A stretch of 30,342 bases of DNA, taken from assembly GCA_003343885.1 (NCBI GenBank), contig QAKH01000072.1, positions 1 through 30,342 on the forward strand, in the 5' to 3' direction. The position numbers and the translations under genes are program-made. The DNA comes from Clostridiales bacterium. Lineage in GTDB: Bacteria > Bacillota > Clostridia > Oscillospirales > CAG-382. Positions 1-8,829 of the stretch are shown here, piece by piece. Position 1 is the first letter of the stretch; every line of letters starts with the position of its first letter. Below the pieces are notes generated by a model. It was not told the DNA's origin. It saw only the letters and a program-made list of their open reading frames with translations, and made no database searches.

Positions 1-145
1 ATCTCGCATAGAGAGCAATCAATATAATCTTTTCCTGTTCTAATCGAACTCCAAATTAGTAGATGCAGTGCGATATGGAACAAATACGTTATTATCATAA
101 TTCATAATTAAAATAAATGCAATACCAACTTTAATTTATAAATAA

Positions 146-168
146 GGCGGACAGCAAAGCTGTCCGCC
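146..168 (-). terminator. Hairpin downstream of the giant secreted-protein gene
   Basis: A perfect 10-bp inverted repeat (GGCGGACAGC / GCTGTCCGCC) with a 3-base loop lies 25 bases past the stop codon of the large minus-strand gene. The minus-strand tail is only moderately T-rich (TTATTTAT), so termination may be partial. Bases 1-145 to the left hold no gene or motif that I can recognise. Confidence 0.6.
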
Positions 169-192
169 CAATAACGATAGAATGGTTACAAA

Positions 193-3100
193 TTATGAGT
201 TTTCAACAACATCAACAATGTGCTGAATGTAATCAATATACGGTTCATCTCCTGAACTTGTCTCAAGCAAGGTCTCGGAGATATCGTAGATTGTACTTGT
301 TACTGCGTTTCCGTAAATTACTGCACCGTTGTCAAGAATCATATACGGTCTAACATGAATGTTTGTAGTATATGCCGCAGCAGTATCAGGAACATTTACC
401 AAAACAGCAGAAATGATAATACTTTCTTCTGTTATCTCAAAGATCGTATTAGTGTTTTCGTCAAAAGCAACACCCTTTACGGCAAGGCCTGCGTCAATTG
501 CTGACAGTGTAAGAGCTTCCGCAGGATTGGGCATCTGCTTTTCGGTGGAAACAAGGAAACCGTACTCGCTGACAGTAAATCCATCGTTCTCAACAGTTGC
601 CGAAACAATTCTGTTTGAAACAGAGGCACGGAAACGAACGCCGGCAGGAGATTCAGTTCTAATTGAGTAAGAATTGTCAGAAGTAATATAATGTGTGTTT
701 TCCTTCTGTGCGCCGGTGCTTGTTACTTTATATACAGTTGTTTTTGTTACATCTGTGCTGTCTGCAAATGATACAAATCCTATTCCGTTATAAAGCTTAA
801 CAATATACTTTGCGCCATCTTGAAGCTCAACTGTTCCGTCATAACCTGCAATATACATGTGGTCTTCTGATGTCACACCTGCATCAGCCATATCAAGTGT
901 GAACACAGCGTAGTCAGCGCCGTCAGCGATCTCTACTACATCGGTAACAGTTATGTAACCGCCGGACATGTCAATATCTCCGGAAAGTCTCAGAGAATCG
1001 AGCTCGGTCTTACCCTGAGGAGCAATAGTACCGCCTTCTTTTACGATGTAAGTTGCCCAGTCGGAAGAAACTTTGCGTGTCTCTCCGTTATCTGTTACAA
1101 TATTAGCTTCCGAGTCAGTGAATCTAAGATAATCAATCTCAACAGTTGCATTGCTCTGATATGGGTCAAATGCCAGTCGTGTGATTGTGTCTTTGAAATG
1201 TGACGGGAAAGTAATTTGAGTAGTTATAAACTCACCGTTTGATGTGGTATCAGGATAAGTACCAGATCCCTTATTTCCCTCAGAGAACTGAGTAGCACTT
1301 GTTGTTGTGAAGTAAACATCAGGCGCCTGTTTGGAAGGAAAGTCATACTTAATCTTAAGTTCCATCACTCCGGAAGTGCTTTCAGCCGGGAAAGCAAAAT
1401 TAGGATCTTTCTTTTCAATACGGACATCAGGGCTGCCGCTTTCATGTTCGGCAACTATTGTAAGTACTCCGTCAGTTACACTATAAGACTTTGTCCAAGA
1501 CAGTGAGTAATCTGCAGCAGAATCAAACTCCCAGTGATCGTTTTTATCCCATACGGCATACAAAACCGTCGGCTCGGTGATTGTCACGGTATCCCCGAGG
1601 AGAAGCTTGCTGTCCGGAGAAAGAGACCAGCCGAGGAAAGTATATCCCGTCCGCTCCGGAACCTGCCCGGAAATTTCAATAATACCGAGCGGTTTATTGT
1701 ATTCGCCGACAGGCATGCCTGAAACAGTGCTGTCTGTATTTGGGTCATAACCGAGCGTCGGTTCATTGACAAAGGCTATTTCATCAATATTTATTGTGCA
1801 GTCGACGTTCGTCGGTGTAAATTCAAAGCCTGTAATAGTTCCGGTTACACCTGACAAATTAAAGATATAAGTAGTGTACTCGCTTGTTGTCACAGGGTTT
1901 GAGAAATTAAAATCTCCGTCAGTTGTCTTAATGGTTAAATCAAGCTTTGTGTCATCTGCAAATTCAGTATTCTGAATTTGCAATAACAAAGCACAGTAAT
2001 CAGAAGGATTAACTGCTAAAGCAGGAGAAACGACTTTAAGAACATTGCTTCCTGTCTCTACGTCAGTTCCTGTTGCTATTGACATGAAAACGCCGTCAAG
2101 TACATACTGATTGAATCCGTTGAGGATAGTAAAGTTTTCCTTATATCCATCCGTATCGAAGTACCATGAAGTTGCAAGTTCCCACTGTGCGTAAACCGTT
2201 ATATCTTCAGTAACATCTACGCTTGATACAACCTCTCCAGTCGGAGTAAGTGACCAGCCAAGGAATTTATATGTTTCTCTTACAGGATATACAGGGTCAA
2301 ACACGAAGTTTTCCTTTGCCAGAGTATTAGGCTCGGGCATACCGGTTACTTCATCTGTTGTATTCTTATCATAAGTTACGGTATGTGGTTCCGTCTGGCC
2401 GCTGACAGTAATTGTAATACGTGCAGTTACAGAGGAATCATATTTGGATGTTGCGGTAATAGTTACAGCACCGTTGTTCTTTGCGGTAAGAAGACCGGTT
2501 TCAGAAATTGTTGCTATATCCTTATTATCTGTTGACCAAACAATGTCTTGTGCTGCATCTGCAGGGAGTATTCGAGCTGTCAGCTGTGCTGATTCGTTCG
2601 GAATAGTCAGTTCAGTAATCGGATCAACAAATTCAACTGAAGAAGGAAGCGTTGTATAAACAGTTCTGTCGTTTTCCGAGAGAACAAAATTTATCTGTTC
2701 ATACAAAAGCTTTGCAATGTTGTCCATTCCGGTATCACCGGGATGAGCCGCAACGCCGGAATGTTCAAATTGGCCAATGGCTTTATTTTCGTCTGTATTA
2801 AGAGTATGAACAAGAGCTAACGGAAGATCAAACTCTTCAGCAACATTTGTCATACCGGCAATAAGGTTATCCCCGCCCCAGAAAGGAGTGCAGACAACTA
2901 TCAGCGCGTCAGGGGCAGCTTCTTTAAGTGCGGTGACAAACTGGCGCATTGCGTTTTCGTAGGAGGCAACGGTAGGGCTTGTGTTTACGTTTTCGCCTAT
3001 CTGTACGGTGATGATGTCAGGCTGTTCCGCAGCAGCTGTTGCAACCAAGCCGGAAATATGTCCTGACAAGTCGGCTGTTTCATCAGACGCAGGAACAGCA

Positions 3101-5991
3101 CGTTCAAAGGTTGCCACAGCGCCGCCGTACTCATGAGTTATGCTTTCTTCGCCGAATTTCTGCTGCATGTAATAGATCAGTCTGTGTACGTAGTCTTTCT
3201 CTTTTGCGGAAGCCGCCATTCCCCAGGAACCGTTCCAGCCGATATCGGGGGCAGGGGCATGATTCATTATGGAATTTCCGTAAGTCAGGATTTTATAGCT
3301 GTTGGCAGCGATTTTTTCACTCTGCCCCGAGACAGAGACAGTCACGGAAGCGGTGGCGCCGATTTTTTCGGAAACCGCCGTAACCGTAATTTCGCCGTTT
3401 ATCTTTCCGGTAAGCGTAGCCGTGCCGTCGTCATTTCTCGTAAGAACCGCGTTAACGCTGTCGGTAATATAACGAACCTCGGCAGGGCTGTCCTCAGAGC
3501 CGTCCTCATACCTTATATAAGGCGTCAGGGTGACGGTCGCTCCTTCTTGCGTTATGGTGTCCTGCGATGCGTAGAGGGCAAACTTCTCAACAACGCCGGG
3601 ACCGGGCTGCTGTTCAAGCTGCGGAATCCTGTTTGTAAGATAAACGTCATAAACAGTAGCTGACAAAAGGGCGGAAACGGAAATCATGAAAGTGTTTACA
3701 TTGCCGGTAAAATCAGTTTTCTCGGACATGTCGGCAACATAATATGCAAATCCGTCTCCGGTATCGGGAAGCAGTTTAAATGTAACTGTCTTTTCTTTAT
3801 TGCCGGCGTCAGTATATCCGGTATCGTCAGAAGACGAATAATAAAGTCTGCTTCCTGATAAGTCCCCCGAGTGATCCGCTTTTATCACAAACTTGTTGTA
3901 AAGGGTTGCGGCAAGGTTTTCTGTAGGCTTGGCAATGTTGAGCGCACCCTGGGTCTGACCGTTGCTTACACGGGAAACGGTAAAGGAACCGTCGCCGTTG
4001 TTGGTGAGTGTGTGATGCCCCCACGCGCTGAGGAGAGTGAGCGGGTAATGGTATTCCCCCGCGGGGATATCCTCAATGTCCTTTGCAAGATATATCTCAT
4101 AGGCAGTAAGCTCCCCCCTTGTGCCGGAGGTCTGAAGCTGAATCATGAACCTGTAAATGTTCCCCGAGTAAGCGGGACTTCCGGAAAAATCAAGGACATA
4201 GTAGCTGAAGCCGTCGCTGTCCTCCGATAAAAGACCTCCGACTGTTGTGAAGCCTTCGGCAAATTCCGGGGTGGGCTTTTGTTCGCCCGTCGAGAAGTAG
4301 GCCTTAATTCCCGTTATATTCTCTGCATCTTTTGCCTTGACCACAAGATACGGGTAGTCCTCTGCTTTGCCGTTGGTTTTGGGTTCCGCAAGATAAACAG
4401 CACCCTCGTTTTTCTTTTCGGGATCAAGCCCCTCCATTTCTGTATCCCTTACTATGGTCAGCGAACCGTCATCGTTGGCAGTCACTACCGTATTGCCAAA
4501 CCTTGATATTTCACCGGAGCTGTATATGTACTTGGGCTCGACCTCCGCAGCGGGCTCATCAGGCTGCGGCTCATAAATTGTCGTGAAATAGATCTCCTCG
4601 ATTTCAATTGTGCTTGCGCCCGCAGTACCTCCGTTAAGCTGGAGCATACATCCGGTATAGTCGCCTTTCCAGTACTTATTAGTGCTCATATCGCAATAAT
4701 ATTCCTTATAGGCATTGCTTCCGGGGGTAAGGGCAATATGAACCGTTTGCTTTTCATCCATCTCGGGGGTTTCTGAGGTTGCAAAATAAAACTTCAGGTC
4801 ATTTATCGTCCCGGGATTTTTTGCCTTGACAACAAGATATCTGTGCGCCGCGGTGTCAAGTGAAACATTCGGATGATTAAGGTAAGGTGTGCCGGAATAC
4901 TCCTCCGCCATTGTGTCTATAACGGCGACACCGTTTTCATAAGTCAGAGAATATCCCTTGTTCGCCGTTTTCCAAACGCGCGTCGCCGCTGTTTCGAAGT
5001 CCCATTTGTAGGTTGTTGCTTCAGGCAGGCTTTCATCTCTTTCCCATACGGCATACAGAACTATATCCTGATTTTGAAGCTCTATTGTCTCCGGTGCGTC
5101 CGCAACGGTAGATTCAGGGTTTTGGGACCATCCCTTGAAAATATAGCCGTAGCGGTCCGACGGCTCAACAGAGAGATCGGGGCTGTAGGCGGTCAGAAGT
5201 TTTGTACATTCTTCATCTTCAAATAAAAAATACTCATAGTCAACGACCGTGTCGGTGCCGTCGTTCTGCATATATGAAATTTTATAAGAAGGAATGAAAG
5301 TAATATCGTCAAAGGAAATTACGGTCTGACCCGGATTTTCAAGGCTCTTTGCCTGAATGGAAATCGATGAAATGCTTCCGGTGTTTATATCGCTGGCGTT
5401 AGCAGCGTTTTTTGCCTTTGAAAAATCAACCAAGCCGGCAAATTCTTTCCATCCCGTATCCGGATTGAAGTCTCCTACGGACTGTGCGATGTATGTAGGG
5501 CCGTTTTTCATTATCCAAAGCGCACCCTCAGATTTTATTGTCTCATCTGCCGCCGGAATATAAGTTTTCAAGTATTTGAAAGCTGAATAGACCGGTCTCT
5601 CACCTTCAACGGCTGCCGGCAAATAGAAGGCAACCGACGGATAGCCTTCTGAAGAGGAAGCCATGCTGACAACTTTAGCGGATGAGTTAACAGAGTCAGG
5701 AGCAGGATTATCTTTGGCAGCCCCTGAATTTGTGGCTGAGAGAATAGAAGAAAAGTTTTCCATCTCCCCCTCAAACGTCCATAGCTCAGTTGTCTGATTC
5801 AGCATGTTCAAGCCCGGTTTTATACCCTTTTCCAACATCAGTTCGGAAGTTTCCGACGAAGAAGGTACAACCGCTTTTTCGTCAGGGTTTTCAACCGGAT
5901 CGAGTGTCGGAACGGCAAATACTGCCGAGCCAAAAATCATGCAGAATGAGAGCAAGAGACTCAAGCATTTAAAAAATCTGTTTACTCGCAT
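193..5991 (-). CDS. Giant secreted multidomain protein with SGNH-hydrolase core, InlB-type and Big_2 repeats
   Basis: This 1,932-residue protein starts at an ATG with AAAGGAG 8 bases upstream. A signal peptide covers residues 1-26 (hydrophobic core LSLLLSFCMIFGSAVFA). It is a chain of modules: InlB/Listeria-Bacteroides-type repeats at about 237-318, 1203-1270 and 1414-1481 (each with F/LGWS and YAxW); bacterial Ig-like (Big_2) domains at about 803-890 and 1112-1197; and an SGNH/GDSL hydrolase-like domain at about 898-1105. The latter has the block I serine in YGNSIM (Ser ~906), the GxN-type motif QIGENVN and the block V histidine in AAHPGDTGM (His ~1083); the usual Asp before that His is not in its standard place. 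Six stretches of about 130-150 residues look like degenerate carbohydrate-binding-type beta-sandwiches, each ending in an edge strand such as IEIEEIYF, INIDEIAF or VEIDYLRF. A distinct C-terminal domain contains SPAGVRFRAS (~1780). I see no LPXTG, SLH or dockerin motif, so its anchoring is unknown. It probably binds and possibly deacetylates or de-esterifies glycans outside the cell; this is inference. Confidence 0.88.
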   Translation of the reverse strand: MRVNRFFKCLSLLLSFCMIFGSAVFAVPTLDPVENPDEKAVVPSSSETSELMLEKGIKPGLNMLNQTTELWTFEGEMENFSSILSATNSGAAKDNPAPDSVNSSAKVVSMASSSEGYPSVAFYLPAAVEGERPVYSAFKYLKTYIPAADETIKSEGALWIMKNGPTYIAQSVGDFNPDTGWKEFAGLVDFSKAKNAANASDINTGSISSISIQAKSLENPGQTVISFDDITFIPSYKISYMQNDGTDTVVDYEYFLFEDEECTKLLTAYSPDLSVEPSDRYGYIFKGWSQNPESTVADAPETIELQNQDIVLYAVWERDESLPEATTYKWDFETAATRVWKTANKGYSLTYENGVAVIDTMAEEYSGTPYLNHPNVSLDTAAHRYLVVKAKNPGTINDLKFYFATSETPEMDEKQTVHIALTPGSNAYKEYYCDMSTNKYWKGDYTGCMLQLNGGTAGASTIEIEEIYFTTIYEPQPDEPAAEVEPKYIYSSGEISRFGNTVVTANDDGSLTIVRDTEMEGLDPEKKNEGAVYLAEPKTNGKAEDYPYLVVKAKDAENITGIKAYFSTGEQKPTPEFAEGFTTVGGLLSEDSDGFSYYVLDFSGSPAYSGNIYRFMIQLQTSGTRGELTAYEIYLAKDIEDIPAGEYHYPLTLLSAWGHHTLTNNGDGSFTVSRVSNGQTQGALNIAKPTENLAATLYNKFVIKADHSGDLSGSRLYYSSSDDTGYTDAGNKEKTVTFKLLPDTGDGFAYYVADMSEKTDFTGNVNTFMISVSALLSATVYDVYLTNRIPQLEQQPGPGVVEKFALYASQDTITQEGATVTLTPYIRYEDGSEDSPAEVRYITDSVNAVLTRNDDGTATLTGKINGEITVTAVSEKIGATASVTVSVSGQSEKIAANSYKILTYGNSIMNHAPAPDIGWNGSWGMAASAKEKDYVHRLIYYMQQKFGEESITHEYGGAVATFERAVPASDETADLSGHISGLVATAAAEQPDIITVQIGENVNTSPTVASYENAMRQFVTALKEAAPDALIVVCTPFWGGDNLIAGMTNVAEEFDLPLALVHTLNTDENKAIGQFEHSGVAAHPGDTGMDNIAKLLYEQINFVLSENDRTVYTTLPSSVEFVDPITELTIPNESAQLTARILPADAAQDIVWSTDNKDIATISETGLLTAKNNGAVTITATSKYDSSVTARITITVSGQTEPHTVTYDKNTTDEVTGMPEPNTLAKENFVFDPVYPVRETYKFLGWSLTPTGEVVSSVDVTEDITVYAQWELATSWYFDTDGYKENFTILNGFNQYVLDGVFMSIATGTDVETGSNVLKVVSPALAVNPSDYCALLLQIQNTEFADDTKLDLTIKTTDGDFNFSNPVTTSEYTTYIFNLSGVTGTITGFEFTPTNVDCTINIDEIAFVNEPTLGYDPNTDSTVSGMPVGEYNKPLGIIEISGQVPERTGYTFLGWSLSPDSKLLLGDTVTITEPTVLYAVWDKNDHWEFDSAADYSLSWTKSYSVTDGVLTIVAEHESGSPDVRIEKKDPNFAFPAESTSGVMELKIKYDFPSKQAPDVYFTTTSATQFSEGNKGSGTYPDTTSNGEFITTQITFPSHFKDTITRLAFDPYQSNATVEIDYLRFTDSEANIVTDNGETRKVSSDWATYIVKEGGTIAPQGKTELDSLRLSGDIDMSGGYITVTDVVEIADGADYAVFTLDMADAGVTSEDHMYIAGYDGTVELQDGAKYIVKLYNGIGFVSFADSTDVTKTTVYKVTSTGAQKENTHYITSDNSYSIRTESPAGVRFRASVSNRIVSATVENDGFTVSEYGFLVSTEKQMPNPAEALTLSAIDAGLAVKGVAFDENTNTIFEITEESIIISAVLVNVPDTAAAYTTNIHVRPYMILDNGAVIYGNAVTSTIYDISETLLETSSGDEPYIDYIQHIVDVVENS

Positions 5992-6025
5992 ATCTATACT
6001 CCTTTTCTAAAAATTCTTATACAAT

Positions 6026-6054
6026 ATTTTACAATATTTCATTAATTTTTTCAA
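6026..6054 (-). promoter_or_regulatory. Candidate sigma-A promoter of the giant secreted-protein gene
   Basis: Read on the minus strand, TTGAAA and TAAAAT are separated by 17 bases, placing the start of transcription about 25-30 bases before the ribosome binding site and ATG. A TTGACA lies slightly further upstream but has no well-spaced -10. Confidence 0.5.
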
Positions 6055-6140
6055 GTGTCAATAGGACAAATTTCAAGAATGTTTTTTGTACATTTTGACA
6101 ATTATATTATATTCTTAAAAGCCAAATTATTCTGTAAAAT

Positions 6141-6181
6141 AATACAAGAGGATGTGAAAAAAACGCACATCCTCTTGTATT
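6141..6181 (-). terminator. Terminator of the GH2 gene
   Basis: A 16-bp perfect inverted repeat (AATACAAGAGGATGTG and its complement) with a 9-base loop begins 3 bases past the GH2 stop codon. The minus-strand sequence after the stem is only partly T-rich (TTTTACAG), but the stem is long and well placed to separate this gene from the giant-protein gene. Confidence 0.7.
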
Positions 6182-6183
6182 AT

Positions 6184-7911
6184 TTATTCTATTGCTGCTT
6201 TTTTGGAGTTAATCTTTTTAAATATTGATACATCAAATTTTGGAATTCGCTCATAAGTATATAATCCGTTTATTTCCTGCTCTATATCATACAGCTGTGT
6301 ATAACAGTAACCGAAAAATTTGGGATTGTCAAGTATTGCGTTTGTAAGCCCGCGATACCTTTCTATAAATTCTTCAGGTGTTTTGGGAGCAGTACCATAT
6401 CCCCAACCTGTATTGCCATTGGTATTCCACTGTATTCCTCCGTATTCGCTGATAAATACAGGTTCGCCAGAGTATTTCTGATAGTCAGAGGGATGATTAA
6501 CCAAAACCTGGTCATGAAGAGCTCCGCCGTTGGCAAAAACATCATAGTGTGCTTTGAAGATTTCAGGATTTTGTTCATAATCATGGACGTCATATATATC
6601 TGTTACAACATGATAGTTACCGCTTGTGTCAATCACCGGACGTGTAACGTCAACTGCTTTTGTATATTTATAAATTGTTGAGAGAAGGGTATTGCGAGCT
6701 CTTGATTCGATATATCCCCATGTTTCGTTAAACGGGCACCAACCAATGATTGAAGGGTGATTAAAGTCACGCTCAATTTCTTCCGCCCATTCATTCAAGA
6801 ATATTTCGACTGCCTGCCCGTCATGGTAATTGAGCCCCCAGTTTCCATGCTCTCCCCATACTATGTACCCCATACGGTCGCAGTGATAGAGAAAACGAGG
6901 CTCAAAAACTTTCTGATGAAGACGAGCTCCGTTAAATCCGGCGTCAAGCGAAAGTTTTATGTCCTTTACAAGATCTTCTTCAGTCGGAGCGGTATAAATT
7001 CCGTCCGGATAAAAGCCCTGGTCAAGTACAAGTCTTTGAAAGACGGACTTATCATTGAGCATGAATTTCATTCCGTCAAGGTAAACTTCTCTGAGTCCAA
7101 AATAGCTCTTTACCTTATCTTCACCGAAAGAAAACTCTAAATCATATAAATTACCTTCCCCGACCTCCCAAAAATGAAGTTCAGAAAGTTTTATATAAGC
7201 TTTAAATAGTCCGCCGCGGCTCTTAACTGTTGCCATTCCTACGTTCTTTCCGGCAAAAGACGCACTAATAGTTACTTCACCGCTTCCGCAGGTGTGCCCG
7301 ACAACAGTAAGAGAACCATCATGAATATCTGGATAATACTTGGCGTCTTTTATATAGTTTTCAGGAAGCTTTTCAAGCCACACTGTTTGCCATATTCCGG
7401 TGGTTCTTGTATAGTCGCAGCCGCTTGAATAGTATTTGCTTGCCTGTTTTCCTTTGGGCTGTTTTCCACTTCTTACATCATCTTTAGCATAAACAAATAT
7501 TGTGTTATCGCCTTCTGAAGCATACTCTGTGATATCAATAGAGAAAGGCGTATATCCACCTTTATGCTTGCCCACAAGAATGCCGTTTATATATACGAAA
7601 GCTTCGTAGTCAACCGCTCCGAAGTGAAGAATAAGGCGGCCGGTCATATCTTTTTCTTCAAGCGTAACAACCTTTTTATAACATACTGCATTTATAAAAT
7701 CTGTATACGCAATACCGCTAAGCTTGCTTTCCGGGCAGAAAGGAACTACAATCTCACCGGCAAGCTTTTTTTCACTCTCGTAGAGTTTTCTTTCCTGTGC
7801 CGATACACCGAAGTCAAATTCAAATTCCCAAGTTCCGTTTAAATTTATCCAATCGTTTCGCTCCCATTGAGGCATTGGATGCTCGGGACGCGGTATATTT
7901 ACTGCTGACAT
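6184..7911 (-). CDS. Glycoside hydrolase family 2 (beta-galactosidase/beta-glucuronidase type)
   Basis: This 575-residue protein has the three-part GH2 core: an N-terminal sugar-binding jelly roll (about 1-170), an immunoglobulin-like domain (about 175-270) and a TIM barrel (about 275-570). The acid/base glutamate sits in the motif NHPSIIGWCPFNETWG (Glu ~396), and the nucleophile in FISEYGG (Glu ~489). Both catalytic residues are present, so it should be active. The length is close to beta-glucuronidases and much shorter than LacZ, but the exact sugar cannot be told. It has no signal peptide, so it should act in the cytoplasm on an imported glycoside. The start is the ATG with AAGGAG 9 bases upstream. 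It is transcribed away from an AraC-type gene, which is the likely regulator. Confidence 0.92.
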   Translation of the reverse strand: MSAVNIPRPEHPMPQWERNDWINLNGTWEFEFDFGVSAQERKLYESEKKLAGEIVVPFCPESKLSGIAYTDFINAVCYKKVVTLEEKDMTGRLILHFGAVDYEAFVYINGILVGKHKGGYTPFSIDITEYASEGDNTIFVYAKDDVRSGKQPKGKQASKYYSSGCDYTRTTGIWQTVWLEKLPENYIKDAKYYPDIHDGSLTVVGHTCGSGEVTISASFAGKNVGMATVKSRGGLFKAYIKLSELHFWEVGEGNLYDLEFSFGEDKVKSYFGLREVYLDGMKFMLNDKSVFQRLVLDQGFYPDGIYTAPTEEDLVKDIKLSLDAGFNGARLHQKVFEPRFLYHCDRMGYIVWGEHGNWGLNYHDGQAVEIFLNEWAEEIERDFNHPSIIGWCPFNETWGYIESRARNTLLSTIYKYTKAVDVTRPVIDTSGNYHVVTDIYDVHDYEQNPEIFKAHYDVFANGGALHDQVLVNHPSDYQKYSGEPVFISEYGGIQWNTNGNTGWGYGTAPKTPEEFIERYRGLTNAILDNPKFFGYCYTQLYDIEQEINGLYTYERIPKFDVSIFKKINSKKAAIE

Positions 7912-7934
7912 AGTTACATCTCCTTATTTTGTTC

Positions 7935-7963
7935 TTTACACACGTTAAGTATAGTGGTATAAT
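7935..7963 (+). promoter_or_regulatory. Candidate promoter of the AraC-type regulator
   Basis: TTTACA and a perfect TATAAT are separated by 17 bases on the plus strand, giving a leader of about 40 bases before the regulator start. The -10 box lies inside the spacer of the opposing GH2 promoter. A short inverted repeat (ATAGT at 7951, ACTAT at 7967) straddles the -10 and could be an operator. Confidence 0.6.
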
Positions 7964-7976
7964 ATAACTATGTAAA
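7948..7976 (-). promoter_or_regulatory. Candidate promoter of the GH2 gene
   Basis: On the minus strand TTTACA and TATACT are separated by 17 bases. The transcript would start near 7941, about 30 bases before the GH2 ATG. It overlaps the plus-strand promoter so fully that RNA polymerase could hardly occupy both at once. Confidence 0.55.
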
Positions 7977-8011
7977 TTGATAATAACGTCAAATAAGTTA
8001 GGAATATGCGC

Positions 8012-8815
8012 ATGAGAGAAGAAATATACTTTGTATCGCCACATAATAACAATATGCCTTTTTTTATAAATATTGCAGGAGTTTCGTATTGTGACGGTTC
8101 ATACCACATCACCCGAAGGCGTTCTCCCGTATTTTGCATGGAATACGTTTACGATGGATACGGAACAGTTTCGTGCGGAGGAACAATCTGCCACCCGAAA
8201 GCAAACGATATATACATGCTTCCCTACGGTAAGGATCATGACTATTACAGCGATTCTCAGACGCCCTGGAAAAAAATCTGGTTTAACGCAGCAGGGCCTC
8301 TTATAGACGCAGTACTGAACTCTTATGCAATGTCGCAGACTGTTTATTTTCCAAACGCCGGACGAAAGCAGTATTTTGAGAAAATAGTTGAGATTTCAAA
8401 GAGCAGTCTAAACGCAGAAGATAAAAATTTTGAATGCGCCGTTTTGTTTCATAAGCTGATAATAAGCTTGTACAGCCAATATCTGCTCCCAAGCTCGGAA
8501 AACCTGAATGACGCTATGAGAATGAGAAATTATATAGACGCAAACATTAGCCGTCAAATAACAGTAGATGAGCTTGCATCACTCATTTTCAAAAGCCGCT
8601 CGCAGGCTATACGGATATTCAAAAAGGAGTACGGAAAAACTCCGTATGATTATCTTTTGGAAAGCAGAATAAAGCAAAGCAAAATACTCTTAAAAAATAC
8701 AAATCTCCTTATAAAAGAAATAGCTTTTAAGGTCGGCTTTGCGGACGAACACTATTTTTCTGATCTATTCAAAAGAAAATGCGGTACTACAGCTATGCAG
8801 TACCGCAATGAATAA
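8012..8815 (+). CDS. AraC-family transcriptional regulator
   Basis: The protein has an N-terminal cupin-like sensor domain (about 1-150, with a GTVSCGG turn and an LPYGKDHDY strand) and a C-terminal AraC DNA-binding domain (about 170-265). The latter has two helix-turn-helix units: the first in ITVDELASLIFKSRSQ, the second in the typical IKEIAFKVGFADEHYFSDLF stretch. I chose the second ATG (8012) because AGGA is 8 bases upstream of it and only 2 bases from the first ATG at 8006. It is divergent to the GH2 hydrolase and is most likely a sugar-responsive activator of that gene. The ligand is unknown. About 267 residues is normal for the family. Confidence 0.9.
   Translation: MREEIYFVSPHNNNMPFFINIAGVSYCDGSYHITRRRSPVFCMEYVYDGYGTVSCGGTICHPKANDIYMLPYGKDHDYYSDSQTPWKKIWFNAAGPLIDAVLNSYAMSQTVYFPNAGRKQYFEKIVEISKSSLNAEDKNFECAVLFHKLIISLYSQYLLPSSENLNDAMRMRNYIDANISRQITVDELASLIFKSRSQAIRIFKKEYGKTPYDYLLESRIKQSKILLKNTNLLIKEIAFKVGFADEHYFSDLFKRKCGTTAMQYRNE
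8781..8806 (+). terminator. Hairpin at the end of the AraC-type gene
   Basis: An 8-bp inverted repeat (GCGGTACT / AGTACCGC) lies inside the last codons of the regulator gene. The nearest T run is about 20 bases further on, so this is at best a weak terminator between convergent genes; it may also be chance. Confidence 0.25.
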
Positions 8816-8829
8816 TAAACTCTTATTTT

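Noticed and set aside
3133..3663. Open frame on the plus strand opposite the giant secreted-protein gene
   Set aside because: It lies wholly antisense to a well-supported coding region, has no ribosome binding site and no recognisable domain.
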